Origin: Mariannaea sp. PMI_226
Taxonomy: Eukaryota; Ascomycota; Sordariomycetes; Hypocreales; Nectriaceae
NCBI GenBank assembly: GCA_024336345.1
Contig: JANFOG010000001.1
Span: 2,294,001 to 2,358,000 of the forward strand
DNA: 64,000 nt
Reading direction: 5' to 3'
Shown here: positions 46,043 to 58,727 of the stretch, one piece after another
How the letters are laid out: the number at the start of each line of letters is the position of its first letter
Position numbering within the stretch: the first letter of the stretch is position 1
Notes under the pieces: model-generated
What the model was told of the DNA's origin: nothing
The model's database searches: none
Seen by the model: the letters and a program-made list of their open reading frames with translations, nothing else
Made by a program: the position numbers and the translations under genes

Positions 46043-48100
46043 TCACAAGGCCAGCTTCCTGAGTTGGTCGAATAATGGTGTGCCTAACCCCGTTACAGGA
46101 TCCCATCCCTTGGCTGCTTTCCATCCTGCTTGAGGAATAACCGGCGAGGGAAGCCGCCAAATGCTTGTGCCTGCGCACCCGGCTGACTTGCCCTCAGTGA
46201 TGCTATATAAACAAGACAATCAATAACGAAGCCCATTTAGCTCAAAAAGTGCGGGGTTGAGCGGGAAAAGCGTACTCTTTGAATCCATCGATACCAAAGC
46301 CGTAGATCCATGGGTTGAAGAAACCCATCGGCGGCTTGCCCTTGTTCATACGGTCACTGTTGATGAGGGCGATCATGGACCCAAAAACAGGGGATGCCGA
46401 ACTATTCTTCCTTGAGCTGAGATAACTTGCAAGCCTTCTCTTGCTATGCCTGACTCACCTAGTACCTCCAGCTTGTTGCACTTCACCATGGTTCATCACT
46501 TGGTAATCAAGCGCAAGAGCGGCCACATCAGGAAACCCACGCCCGCCAACATTGTAATAGCTTTTCCACTTGGCCCCATGCTTCTTTACGTAGTGCTTGA
46601 CTGCGCTCTCTTGCCACCAAGGCCGAGGCCAGTGTTCTGAGAAACCACCGGAAGAGAAATTAGCAGCAATTTCTGCGCCGAAATTGTCCGTCCCGCCGAC
46701 AGATGTGACGTAGGGACATGATGAAGGAAAGCTGGGGATGAACTTTGTTACGTTTTTCCCATCATTGGACATACAACCCGCTCCGGGGCCACGATTCCCT
46801 GCAGCGACAATAACAGAGACACCGCGGACCCCTAGTACACCGAACATGTTGCAAACTTCTTTGGCGTATGACATTGGAACATGTTGTTCGTTGATGCTGT
46901 ATGAGATGGAGATAACCTGCGGTAAGTCATTGTCTTCTAAGTTGATCAGATATCTCGTGAGTTCAAGAAAAGGTTCAATCCAAGCTTCTTGTCTGTCGTA
47001 TAAACTAAGAGCATGGTCTTTAGCAAGAGTTGCTTACTTTCCAAACGAGAGGGGCATTATTTACTCAAGGTCGGGTATAAAGTTATGGTTCGCACCCCCT
47101 ACCGAAAAGAACGTCACTGGGACATTGCCAGCCAAAGACGTAGCATACTGAATGTTGAGGTTAGCTTCTCCACTTGGATATTCCCCTTGCAAGTTCGAGC
47201 CGCCATTGACAAGGGCAACTGAGAAATTACGACCTCGTTGGGCATGGTCGAATCTCTCTTGAAATTCTTGAAGCTGGTCAAATTGCGCCGCTTGCTGGAC
47301 AAGGGACGAATGTGTCAGTCACAAGCTCTACTACGGAAATAATTTAGAGGAACTCACCCCATCGAACCCAATGATTCCATAGAGAGCTCTGTTGTGGGCA
47401 TCGGGGAAATTGTTGGTGGGCAACTTGTACAACTGTCGCAGGCATGGGGGGTTACGTTCGATTGGCACTGCTCCAAATCGAGATAGATCGGGCCACCTTC
47501 CTGTCCCGGTTGTATCTTGCGTGCTTTTATACTCCTCCTCTTTGTCGATTTAGTATCGCGAGCCTTCGTCAGACCCTGGAAGTAAGTTGTCGATTGGATA
47601 GTGGTGATGCAGTCGCGAATCTCACGAGGAACAGAGTGCCCCGTTGCTCTTATGGCATGCTCATCGTCTCGAGTAACAACGCCAAACCTTGTAGCCAACA
47701 AACCAGCGGCTTCGTCGACAGTAGTATAGACGTGGATCCAGTGGCCATCATCGCTAACCTGGTCATCAGACACACCCGCGTCAAAAAGCCAGCGCTTGAC
47801 TCTCAACGTTGACTCGTTGGGTGGGCTGAGTAGAGCTTTCGCTTCATCACGGGAAAGATGTTTCCCATACTTAGGGTGGGATGGGTCCGATACTTGGTAT
47901 AGGGTGCGCTCGAGTAGTTGAGGGTCGTTAGGTTGGAGTCCGATAGAGAGCTTGATGCGTCTGTCGGAAGCAGCAGATGATGACGCTTCCCATCCGGCAG
48001 AGAGTTGGTTCAACGACTCAAGAACGACGGGCTTCGCGGCCGAAATGGCGACCAGAATGCAGTATAGCAATCCGGCCAAATTCCGAAATCTGGGTGACAT
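46043..48100 (-). pseudogene. Sedolisin/tripeptidyl-peptidase (S53) gene with frameshift and catalytic Asp change
   Basis: Secreted serine-carboxyl peptidase family. Exons (minus): 48100-47358, 47294-47065, 47004-46459, 46401-46276, 46202-46043; about 601 residues if read through. A signal peptide (LAGLLYCILVAISAAKP) and a pro-kumamolisin prodomain (PSHPKYGKHLSRDEAKALL) come first. At a C6 tract (plus-strand G run 47446-47451) the frame shifts: before it VTP, after it CLRQLYKLPTNN in another frame; the exon sum is one base short of a multiple of three. Later parts are recognisable: GTSSASPVF with the nucleophile Ser, and GWDPVTGLGTP at the calcium site. The catalytic Glu-Asp pair reads GEANLN instead of GEANLD (47154-47156). 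Either a pseudogene, or a sequencing slip plus a real change. Confidence 0.75.
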
Positions 48101-50362
48101 TTCGTTGAGTCAGATAGTTACTAAATTGGTTAAGATGACGCGACGAGTGATATCTGGTGAAACTTCAGTTCGCAATCAACAACCTTTGCAGTGATTGCTC
48201 TTTTTATGGACATACTCACATCAAAACCATTAGCAGGTCATAAACGGAGTAATGTTTCGCCCTTTTTTCATTATCTTGGATAAATCTGTTTACGTCCTGC
48301 TGTATTGTACCTCCGACTCGACGTATTGTGCCTCAACCGAGCGGGAGGCGTCAGAACAATCACAAGGCTTCACATTGTTATCTAGCTTAGCTCAGCGCCA
48401 TAATACGGCGGCTACTATACAAATGGCCAAACAATCACCAATAATATGGCCATTAGCCGAGCAGTTAAGTCAACTATCATCTCTTTTCCAAGCCATTTCA
48501 CTTATTTCAGGGCGGCTGACACCTTAGGCCAAGGTGTCACGCTGGGGATATACGACGCAATTCTTGCTCAGGATGGACGACTGTCAGTCAGCACGATAAG
48601 TCACATCTCTAGTTCAAGCCATTCAACCTCTAGATAAGAATTTGTTGCAATACTAAATGTGATGATAGATTGAAAATATCTCACCTACCACATGAGTACC
48701 AACTTTAGGGTGAACATCTAACATCCAGTATGAGACTTGTTCTTGATCCCAAAAGATAGCAGTTTGCAGGCGACGTGGACATTGTGACCTCCACCAATGT
48801 AGGGTGGTAGCTGGAGAATAGATGCGCTGGGTCCTCGGATACATAGTGTAGTAGCAAAAGTCCGGGTGAGCGTATTTGCTCTGTATTGTTGAAACAGACG
48901 CAAATGGTCACTAGACTTGTGCAATCCTAAGAAATTGTGCAGAGTAGTCCTCGTAATAAGATATGCGAAGCACTACCTATGCAACTTGATTGATGTTTGA
49001 ATATACGTAGATAGTTATCCAATAATGGCACAACCTCCGCTTTGCATAGTAGAGAAGTTGTGAGAAGCCAAGCATGCACAGTGTATTCTTTGCTCATCAG
49101 CAATTGTCGCTATTTTGATCATGGATAGTAATCCTGTGCAGTGCCGGTGTGGTGTGCCCTACTCCTACTCCTATCCCTACCCCCCACTGCAGATAGGTAC
49201 ATTTCAAAGCGGCGCACCGTGTGTGTTTGGCCCTCGTTCCCATTCCGCCAGCTTTTGGTCATGTCTCCATTTCTTGGGGTCCCATCTTGGGCGCTTTCCC
49301 ACAAAATTGTGGCTGCAAAATGGAGCATATGGCTGGGATTGAAATGAGAAATGGAGTCTTTCCACAGAAGCACACAAAACTTCGGCCCGCCCTTGGTGCA
49401 ATTCTTGCCGCTCGTTGGTTGAACGACGACGGTCAATCATACACACCGCTCAACTTGACCCCATCACAACTGTGCAGTAATATGTTGTTGACGACAGATT
49501 ACCCAACTAGCTTAGGCTACCTTAGGTACTTACTTAGTGACCGTAACTAGGCTGCAGCCCAGCCGCACTCTCACCCAACTCACAGCGTGCCTTCCAACTC
49601 CCCAGCCTCAGCCCCACCTTTTTCAGAAAACTGCTTCTTATTGGCCTAAATTCTGCCAGTCTCACAATCACTCCACTCCGTCACCGCCCTCCGATCTCCT
49701 ATATATTTCGCGTCTGGTCGCCCGGTTTTGAAGGCTTTTTTCTTTTCTCCTTAGCTCTCTTTGCCTTTTGGCTTAGATCAAGTGTAGTATCTGTTCTTTT
49801 CAGTTTAATCTCTGAAAGGTCTCTAAGGAGACCAATCGTGATTATTCCTATTTTTGAGACTCGGGCGATTTCCTCTGTGCTTGCACATGATTTCACCCAC
49901 AGTGTCCCTGGTATTACACTGCTTCCAGGTGACGCGAATGACTACATGGGCTCCTTGTTTTCATTGCTTGTTCAGGCTTGCCTGGATCGCGAAGAAGACC
50001 GTCGACTGTCATCTAATTTGCCATTGAATGTGTGTAGTAGTAGTAGCCTGTTGAAAAAAAATGCTTTGGAGTATGAAAATGGCGGCTCTGTAGCATCCCA
50101 TGATGAAAGCTGCCAATATTGATTCGCATAATTTTGTCTGTCCCCCATGTGAAGTAAATAAACTATGAATCTTTAGATGTCCTAAGTCCTTGCTACTCTA
50201 TCATCAGCATTTGTTTTGACACCGATCCCTCCAGCCAGTCAATACCCAGCACGCTCACTCGTAAAATTTAACTCTCCCAACTGAATTTTCACCTTTCGTC
50301 ATAGTATCAACAAACGTCAACCTGCCAACTACAAGAGTCTCAAAAGAAAAGTATCGCCAACC
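48101..50362. other. Divergent intergenic region, no gene seen
   Basis: About 2.3 kb between the sedolisin promoter and translin. It contains a TAG/TTAGG-rich patch near 49505-49550. No coding pattern is recognised. Confidence 0.5.
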
Positions 50363-51319
50363 ATGTCCGCCGATAAGCCACTTCTCGATCCCGCCATCTT
50401 CTCCCATCTCAAGGAGAAGCTGGAAGAGGAGACGCAAGTTCGCGACACCCTCACCCAGATCGTTCAACGTCTTGAGCGCGCCGTGGCCGCCACTCAGGGC
50501 CTCCTCTCTCGCGTGCACTCTACCACCCGCGCCCGCTGTGAGTTCCACATGGTTACTATACAGGAAGAAATATGTAGTAAACAAACATACTGACTAGGGC
50601 GTGTTTCTCGTAACAGACCCTGCCCTCGTGGCCCAGCTTGAGGAGAGCATCAAGGAAGAGGTGTCAATCGTGGCAGAACTGAACGAGGTGGCGAGCCAGC
50701 ACCCTTACTACAAGTATGTTTTTTTTGTAGCTGACGGCGTCTTGGGGAATTGGGGTTAATAATGATCACGTCTGCAGGTTCAACGCAAAGTGGGCAAGAG
50801 TCGTCCAGAATGCTATCGGCACTGTCGTCTACTGCGGCTGGCTTGGTGGCCTAGGCACCGACTCCCAGCCTGGCGAGTTGGGCCGTCTTCTCACCCTCGA
50901 GCAGGTCGGCGAGGTCTTCAATGGTAAGCTCTACTCCCACTTCTACTGATCTCGTAACCATTCCCATCTGACCACCTTCTGTCTACCCAGTTCCGACCAA
51001 CCTGAAGGACCGCGACGCCTTCCATCTCACCATCGAGGAGTACCTCCTCTCTCTTACAGACCTCACCTCTGAGCTGGCCCGTCTGGCCACCAACGCTGTG
51101 ACTCATGGCGATTTCGACCTGCCGCTGACCATCAGCGCTTTCATCAAGGATCTATTTGCCGGATTCCAGCTTCTGAACCTCAAGAATGATATTCTGCGCA
51201 AGCGTGCGGATGCCGTCAAATACGACGTCAAAAAGGTGGAAGACGTAGTGTACGACCTCAGTCTTCGAGGTCTCATCAAGAGGCCGGGTGAAGGCGATAC
51301 GGAGATGGCGTCTGCTTAG
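50363..51319 (+). CDS. tsn1: Translin
   Basis: Predicted 248-residue translin, the RNA/ssDNA-binding protein that forms octameric rings, alone or with TRAX, and takes part in small-RNA processing. Exons: 50363-50537, 50617-50713, 50778-50923, 50991-51319 (249 codons), all with GT/AG borders. Family landmarks are KLEEETQVRDTLTQIVQRLE near the N-terminus, the NAKWARVVQNAIGTVVY and GRLLTLEQVGEVFNV helices, and the C-terminal block LSLTDLTSELARLATNAVT, FIKDLFAGFQLLNLKND and VEDVVYDLSLRGL. The start has a good context (ACCATGTC). Convergent with the PNUTS-like gene, 520 bp apart. No TRAX gene is in the window. Confidence 0.93.
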
Positions 51320-51837
51320 GCATTCAAGGGGGTTATACATAGGTAAAGCTTAAAAGAGAGAAGAGAGAAGGTGGAAGCCAAAGATACGAGGGATGCCATC
51401 TGAGCGGCTTGCATTTTCTACTATGCGAGCAGGGAAGACTCTACTCTTCAAAATGTGTGACATCGCATATTCATCCAACCTAGCACAATTCCTTCAACTT
51501 GTATGACATGACGAACAATAGGAACGCTAAGACCAAACAGAATAAATGAGCAAAAGATAAAAGAAAAAAACTTGTCTGTCTAAATATCGGTTTATGGGGC
51601 AGCTAATACGCCGTCCAGTACTCTTTCCACCCCGTATCCCCCACCCAGTAATGCCACAATCAAATATGATGCTATAATGTAAAAAAAAGAAAAGAAAAAC
51701 ATATTACAGTAATATACAGCCACCCACGCCGTGTCATGATCTTCCAGTCCCTTCTTTCAAGGAAAAGAAGCAATGCACCTATGCTTGATCGCATATTGAA
51801 TCATCAAAACGTCCCCATATGCATCTTGCCGCCCATA
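51320..51837. other. Convergent intergenic region
   Basis: Spacer between the stop codons of translin and the PNUTS-like gene, with A-rich and poly-A-signal-like sequences. No gene is seen. Confidence 0.5.
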
Positions 51838-54800
51838 TCAATCGTGCCGGAATGTGCACTTATCTCCTCTAGCACATTTGCCTTGCTGCCAGAAGGTGCA
51901 GGGCTTGGTTCCGATGAGCGCCTTGTTGGCTGGTTTGTGTGGTGGAAGCGTCCCTCTCTTCCTTCGATTATCCTTCCCATCGCGTTGATCACCACGGCCT
52001 CCTTGGTGCTCGTCACGTTCGCGGTCCCGATCTCTATGATCACGATCCCAGTCTTTGTCGCGATCTCCTCCCACAGTAGGTGGCGGTGGCGGTGGAGCAG
52101 GTTGCTGCTGACCATGAGCCATCTGCGCGAGCATCGCGTATTGCTGATATGACGGGTCATTTGGGTTCAAAAAACTTGCGGCGTTCGATGGTTGAGCCGG
52201 CTGTGAAGGCTGGTTGATGGCAGCCAGGATAGATTGTAAATGGCTATCAGGGATTTGCGGTTGCGATTGCTGTTGTTGCTGTTGTGGTTGTTGTTGTTGT
52301 TGTTGCTGTACAGAGGAGGTTGCCAAGGACTGCGGTTGTGAGCCTTGCTGCTGACCAACAGCCATTTGCTGTATAAGAGCCATGTACGGCGCGTATTGTG
52401 GCTGTTGTGCAAGATATGCCGTCCAATCCTGTGCATTACCTGTTGTTTGGGCGCCGTTCTCTGTCACTGTGCCTAAAACACGGGCAGAAGCTTCAGCTCG
52501 AGCACGTTCCTCCTCGTCCAGTTTCTGCTTGGCAGCGACCTCTTTGCTATAACCAAACTGCCATTCCCGCACTTTCTCGTCATCATGTTGGATCCATTCC
52601 GGAGGACTCGTGGCAGGGAATGGTTTGCCAGCTAGACTTCGAGCCACAATTTCAATAGCATTCCCACAAAGATGAACTGAATGGTCGGAGTAATGAAAAG
52701 CACGCCAAACGTCCGAATGGATTGGACTAGGGTCCCGCCAATTCTTTACTCGATCAGATCGCAGTAGTGCAAGTATCTGCTCTCCTGCAGCTCGACCAGC
52801 CATCAAAGGAATCTTGTCATGTCCCGATGTGGCCTTAACCTGTGCAGGAGCTGGCGGTTGCGTAGAACTTTGCGGTGTCGATGGAGTGCCTCTGAGTCGG
52901 TCTAAGATGGAGTCAAGCTTATTCGATGGGTTTTCTCTACTATCCAAACGCTTGGTTGCAGCATAAAGTGCGCCCTCGAGGCCCATCTGCTGTGCATCCC
53001 TCCATCGAAGTTGGACTTCCTGGAATTTAGGGTCGCCACTGGGGAGATGAGAAATCTTCCCTTCAAAGCCTTCAGTTGACTCGGGTGGCGGTGACTTAGG
53101 CGTTGGGGGGATGTCGTCGAAGTCCGTGTAGATTGCCATGAGTTCTCGTTGCTCTCGTGCAGCGACTCGTTGTTGTTCGTCCGTTGTAAAGTGAACATTG
53201 CCACCTCTGGTGACGAAGTTTTTATTTCGAACATCTTCCGCAAGATTCAGGAAAGTAGTCGCAGTTGGCTCCATCCATGGCTGGTAAGGAATATCATCGT
53301 CGTCGTCCTCATCATCAACAATGGCGCGTTGTTTCAAGACCATACCCTCCGATCGATCATCGCCAGCATCTCGGATCATGTTTACCTCTCCGCCTTCATC
53401 TTCAGACTCCTCTTTCTGGAAGATCTTGACTTGGACCAAGTCGGCTTCGGGCTTCCAGCTCACTCGAAGTTTTCTACGTGCCTCTTTTCGAAGGCGCTTT
53501 GTCCTTTCTTCAGGTGTCTCAGAAGAGTCGGAATCTTTATCCTCCTTGTCCTTGGCTACAGTGGTGGGAGCCTCAGCCTTTGGAGCGTTGATTGAATCCA
53601 GAAGTGAGGCAATTCCGGACAAAGCGCTAGAAGTAGAAGAAACCGGCTTGGGCAGGGGTACCTTGGTCTCCGGTCTAGTTGTGGGCTTAACATCTCGAGG
53701 CTTGTCTTCACCCGCAGCCTTGATTTCAATTTTGGGTGCTTCCGGCTTAGGAGCCGACTTTGCCACCGGCCTTGACTTACCAGGCAGGATGGAAGCGGCT
53801 ACAGCCTTGGCTGCAGACGTTTTAGATGCTGACTGAAGCTGAAGCTTGGGCTGTGCCAGCTTTTTACTGAGAGCGTTGCCACTTGATTCAACTGCGATCT
53901 TTTTCACGACTCGTGAATCAGATTCATCGTCTCGACCACGCTTTGATGCAGAATGGTCTGTCGACGATTTGCTCACTGTCTTAGCCCTGCTAGCTGCTGA
54001 AGTGCCCGTGTATCCCGTGGAGGTTTCATGCTCCTTCAGGGCTTTCTTGACTTTTGCAGATATATCGCGGACAAGTTCTTTCACTTCGTCATCACCCTTA
54101 TCTGCAAATCGCTTCCGCACCGTCTCGAAGTTTGTCGTATCCGCGATTTTTTTCGTCATCGAGAAATGGGTAAAAAGTTCAAGAACAATCTTCGGAAGCT
54201 TTCCAGAAAAGTCGCCCGCTTTAATGCACATGATTAGAGCATTTATCAAGCTAAGCACCAGCTTTTGGTGACCACCAAGATTGTCGATTACGGCGTCATC
54301 TGCATGTTCAATAGTAGAATCGAGAGCCCGGTAGAGCATCTCTTTCTTTTGTTCGAAGTCTTGCCGACGCTTGCTAACCTCGGTCTCCGCCAATTTGTCC
54401 TTGATTGCCTGATCAAGATCCTGTTTCGCACGATTCATCTCTGTACGAAGCTTGATGAAGAAGTCACCAGCCTGCTGCACACGACCAGCAATCAAGGCAC
54501 TTGTTCTTGATGTAGATTGGTCGATATTAACGATGCCAATAGCATCCCATGCGGCGGCTTCGGCAAGGTTTACAGGACGGGTTGCAGCGCGGATCTGAGC
54601 TCAGTTAGACAAGTTGGCCCCAAAGGGAATCGAAAACTGGATTACTTACTGGTTTAACTCGCTCCCCTTCCAACTCCTTTTTTGCCTTCTTCTCTGCTTT
54701 GTTTTTGGATGCTTCGTCGGATTTCAGCTGCTCTTTGAAAGCATGGGGATATTCTGTGTACTTAGGCCGCCTTTTTGCCAGGGCTTTCATAGAACGATCG

Positions 54801-56311
54801 AACTCATCCAGCAAGTACTTGGCTTCAAGCCTTCTTTCATCCAAACCCCCTTTATCTGGTGACGGTCGATATTGGCTCGTGAATCTTCCCTGTACTTCAC
54901 AGGGTAGATTGTAACCAAATTCTGGCACCATGGGCTTGCCAGTGCGCGCTGGTAGGGCAACAAGAGGTGCAAGTTTGTCGTAGCTTTTTGGTGCGGGAAG
55001 CTTCATGCTGGCATCATACACGAGATATGGAAGACCTTTGATAGCTGGTTGCTTGGCTTGAGCAGCCTTTGGACGCTTCTGGAACTGGGCGATCATCTGA
55101 GCCTCATCTGGGGATGGTGTAGGTGCAGCCAGGGAATCGATTTCCTCAATTTTCTTGGTAGGAGTGCTGGTGCCTGCATCGATTTCGAGCGGCGAGTCTA
55201 CATGCGTCACAGTAGGCTCAGGAGTATGAACCTCTGGGGTATTTTTGGTAGTCGCTCGCTTCCTCTTCTTTGCAGGAGGTTCAGCAACGGCCACTTGCGA
55301 AGGTGCTGGGCTTCCCTCAACTACAAGCTGCTGAACGAGATATGGGGAGTTGGTGGCAGGTGGAGATGCAGCGCCTGCGGTGAACTGAGGAGGCTTTTGA
55401 TGTAAGGATTGTTGATGGAGAGGCTGCTGGAAATTCTGATTCTGGAGAGTCTGCGAAGATTGTTGAAAAGCAAGTGATTCTTGAGGAACAAATTGAGACT
55501 GGGGCTGGTTTCGAGGTTGAGACTGAGGCTGTGGGAAGCTCTGCTGGGAGTGTTGCTGTTGCGGCAAAACTTGCTGATGCGATTGGTGATAATTAGGTTG
55601 CGAGTTTACTTGGGGCTGACTTGTTTGTCCATTGACCGGCGGGGAGAACGCAGCATTCTGGTTGTAAGTTTGTTGACTCGGAACAGGCGATTGTTGAGGA
55701 GGACGGCTGAAACCATGCCCATGAGGAAACGGAGGACCTTGGAGTCCATCAAACTGCTGGACAGGAGTGTGGCTCTGCTGTCGATTCTGTGGAGGAATCA
55801 CATGAGGCTGGGCAAATTGTTGGATGGGAGACTCATATGAGTGTTCGTTCTGGGTCGCGAAGGCGTATGGAAAATTCTGGGAATGCGCATGTTGATGGTT
55901 CTGGACCTGGTTTATATGGCCCATAGAGTCTGGAAGGTTTATCTTGCTTTGCTGCGCGTACATATCTGGATGGATCTCACTGAATGCAGGATCGATTACA
56001 TCCTGGGTAGACTGAGGGAATGGCTGGTTCAAGGCTAAAGACTCGTGGCCCCCGTGGAAGTTGGCTTGATTCGGTGTTGCACCATGCAAGCTTCCGGTAA
56101 GAAAGGAAGCTCCCTGTGTTGAATCAAAGAAATTGGGGGTGGTGTCCTGGGGATTGATGTGGGAGTAGTCGGTTTGGTCGGCCATGGATTGGGACCAAGC
56201 CTGATGATCGAATTGGCCATTCTGGCTAGCAAACCCATAGTTGGATTGCCATTGATGCTGGTGTGACTGTTCGTCCGCGCCGGTCTGCCCAGCGTTGGGC
56301 CATGATTGCAT
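51838..56311 (-). CDS. PNUTS/Ppn1-like PP1-regulatory protein with CCCH zinc finger
   Basis: Predicted 1472-residue nuclear protein. Exons (minus): 56311-54650 and 54594-51838, joined in phase 0 by a 55-bp intron (1473 codons). The first 330 residues are a Gln/Asn/Pro-rich low-complexity region, followed by an NLS-like KKRKRATTK. A helical region at about 640-740 (GGHQKLVLSLINALIMCIKAG and onward) resembles a TFIIS N-terminal/LW-type domain. A PP1-docking RVxW motif in RRKLRVSWKPE is at about 931-934. A second Gln-rich stretch precedes a C-terminal CCCH finger, CTFWQQGKCARGDKCTFRH (Cx7Cx5Cx3H). This order matches metazoan PNUTS and fission yeast Ppn1, which direct PP1 to RNA polymerase II termination. 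Ortholog status is inferred from layout, not a search. Confidence 0.75.
52268..52309. repeat. CAA/CAG-type triplet repeat (poly-Gln)
   Basis: GTT/GCT triplets on the plus strand (CAA/CAG on the coding strand) encode a run of Gln in the C-terminal part of the PNUTS-like protein. This type of repeat is prone to length change. Confidence 0.85.
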
Positions 56312-58727
56312 CTTGAATGATGCTTAAGGCCGCAGCCGCCACAGCAGCAGCAGAACAACCAACAACACCAGTGACCCAACTAACTGTAAAGGGTGATTCT
56401 AAGGCTAATGCATGTTGTCAGCGATCATCGCCGTGTGCGTGAGTGGATGCGCAAAAGAAAGCGATGCAGTGACGCGATGCCGGCTCAACACGCGATGGTA
56501 TGGTCGCGACAATGACGTTTATGTAAGGTAGACAGCAGACAGCCACGGAGAAGCGATGAAATGAAGGGAGGGGCCAAAGCAGGTAAGACTTAGTGGGCGT
56601 GTACTGACAAGTTAAAATCAAGAGGTGAGAGACTTGAAGCTAAGTATTGCATGTTAGTGGACAAGTCCCGGGGTAGCAGTCACGGGTGGACCCACCAATA
56701 TGGGTAGCGCTAGTCCGCTTTTGGTATTTAGACTGGGATGTTGTCTCGAGGGTGCGCGAACAGGGCAATCTGTGGAAGCGATAAGGATGAATTATCAGTA
56801 AATATGCAGTAGAAGAAGAAGAAAAATTGTGTTAAAGAACGAAACCAAGCGTATGTGAAGAGTGTGTTCTTGAAAGGACAGTGTGCTCGAATGGATGGAA
56901 TGGAATGTGTGGCTCGCAGAGTGAGAGCAGAGCGCCTAGTCATTAGCTTGAAGGCACTGGAGGCACAAAAGAGGCCGCTTCAGCCAATACCAAGAAGGGA
57001 TAGGTGAGGACATGGTCGGACAAAGAGGCTGTGGGCACCACCAGAGAGTTGATGCGGAACAGCAAATCCCCTGCAGCCACACAAGTCATTGAGTTCGAAA
57101 TACCAGAATTAACGAACTGGCGGATGGTGAAGTAATTGGTGATGAAAATGTTTCTCCGTTCCCCAGGACCATTGATTTTGGAACTTTTTCTGAGCGGAGC
57201 CAAGCCTCTTTGTCTGGTTTTTTTTTTCTCTGCAAACTCCTTCAATGTGGGAGTTGTGGGTGTCCCTCCAACTAGTCCCTGTTGAGCTCTCAAGACACAA
57301 GGCCAACCTGCACAAGTTACGGCCCATCCCTGTATCACCGCCTCCAGTATCTCTCGACTGGAGATCGATGAATGGAGGTGTTATTTGGACTCGCAGTAAT
57401 TGCTTAAACAGATATTGCTCGCTTGTGCCATAGGCAGTATTTTATCCAGGCTCCGCCAAATTGCGGATGCCTAGACGCATGATGAGACCTGACCCAGTGC
57501 GGGTGCGGCCAACAAGAGTGTCAGCCTCCAGCCGCGTCCTACTCTCACCGCCCGCTTTGCAGGTACGAGAGGTCATATCCCCAGGGCGTGTCTCTGTGGT
57601 AGCCACAGCTCGGCGTCTTGCAATTTAAATGCTGCAAGATCCAACGCGACTGGTTCCAGTGCTCATAGCGATATCACGATACAAACTGTTGTGTGGATTT
57701 CATGGTGTGGGAAAAGGGGTAAGGATTCTCGACGGAAACGCGACTGCTGGAGAAAATGGGATTGGGGGAAATGGGGGGGGAGGATTGAGCATACCCTTGA
57801 GCTGTCTGAAAATACTTCCTATGACGAGATTCTATCCGTGTTCCTACCGGGAGAGTGTACTCATAAACTGTCCCATTTGTGTCGCAAGCAAGTCGCTTTT
57901 CTTTTTTTTTACAACGCTCTCAAGCGCGGTTTGTCGGAGAGGAGAAGATGGAAATCACGAGTGACGGCTGGCTGCTGCCCGCAGTGCAATCAGCCGGGCG
58001 TGAGCTCAGGTGCCAGAGATGGCTGAACCTGGACGCCACGTGTATCTATCACTGTGGCTCTTCTAGGGGCCTTGCCTGAGCAGTTCTGATGGTGCGATAT
58101 CCTGCGATTGCGACTGCGATTGCGACTGTGCCTTGGAACGCGATGCTTGGTGGTCGTTGCGATGGATGGGGAGGTGGTTGAGGTGTCGTCGAGAAAATGG
58201 ATGGAAAAGTCCGTCCCTGGCCTGGCAATGGGGGCCGGAGTTGCTTCAGTGGCCCCATATGTCAGGCACTCAGCTTCCATTGTCAGGCATTAGGTTGCCC
58301 CGCCACAATCGCTGGCAACTGGCAAGCTCAACACCCAACCACTGGCCACCCACTTGCCACTGCACCAGCTCCTTCGTAGGCAGGAACCCACTGTAACGAG
58401 TGACCTTTCCCCTGCTGCCCAATCGTAGACGCCCCAACCGGTCCGTGCTCGCAGCCTCGTCAGCTTATCCTCTGTATACTGGCGCACCGTCTGTAATATC
58501 GTGGCCTCAAGCCCAGTCCAAGTCGGCACCTTTATCGATCTAGAAGTCGCTCTGTTTGCTTCTGAGGTCGCATCACTTCTCCTATCTAGCTTCTGCTTTC
58601 TATTCGACCTATCGAGCCAGTATCTTAAGCCTCGAGCTCCGCTGAAGCTTTGTCGAACCTCGCTGGCTTGAAGCGAACCATTCCACCACCAGCTCGAGCT
58701 TCAAGCCAACCGACGTCATCTGCCACC
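56312..58727. other. Divergent promoter region of the PNUTS-like gene and SLY1
   Basis: About 2.4 kb with no recognised gene; a 131-codon minus frame (57338-56943) lacks family features. A hexanucleotide GCGATT/GCGACT repeat lies at 58103-58128. The pyrimidine-rich stretch before 58728 fits an SLY1 leader. Confidence 0.5.
58103..58128. repeat. 6-bp tandem repeat
   Basis: Alternating GCGATT and GCGACT units, about four copies, in the SLY1 upstream region. Non-coding. Confidence 0.8.

Noticed and set aside
54597..54650. Two separate genes at the PNUTS-like locus
   Set aside because: A 55-bp GT/AG intron joins both frames in phase 0 and the combined domain order makes sense as one protein.
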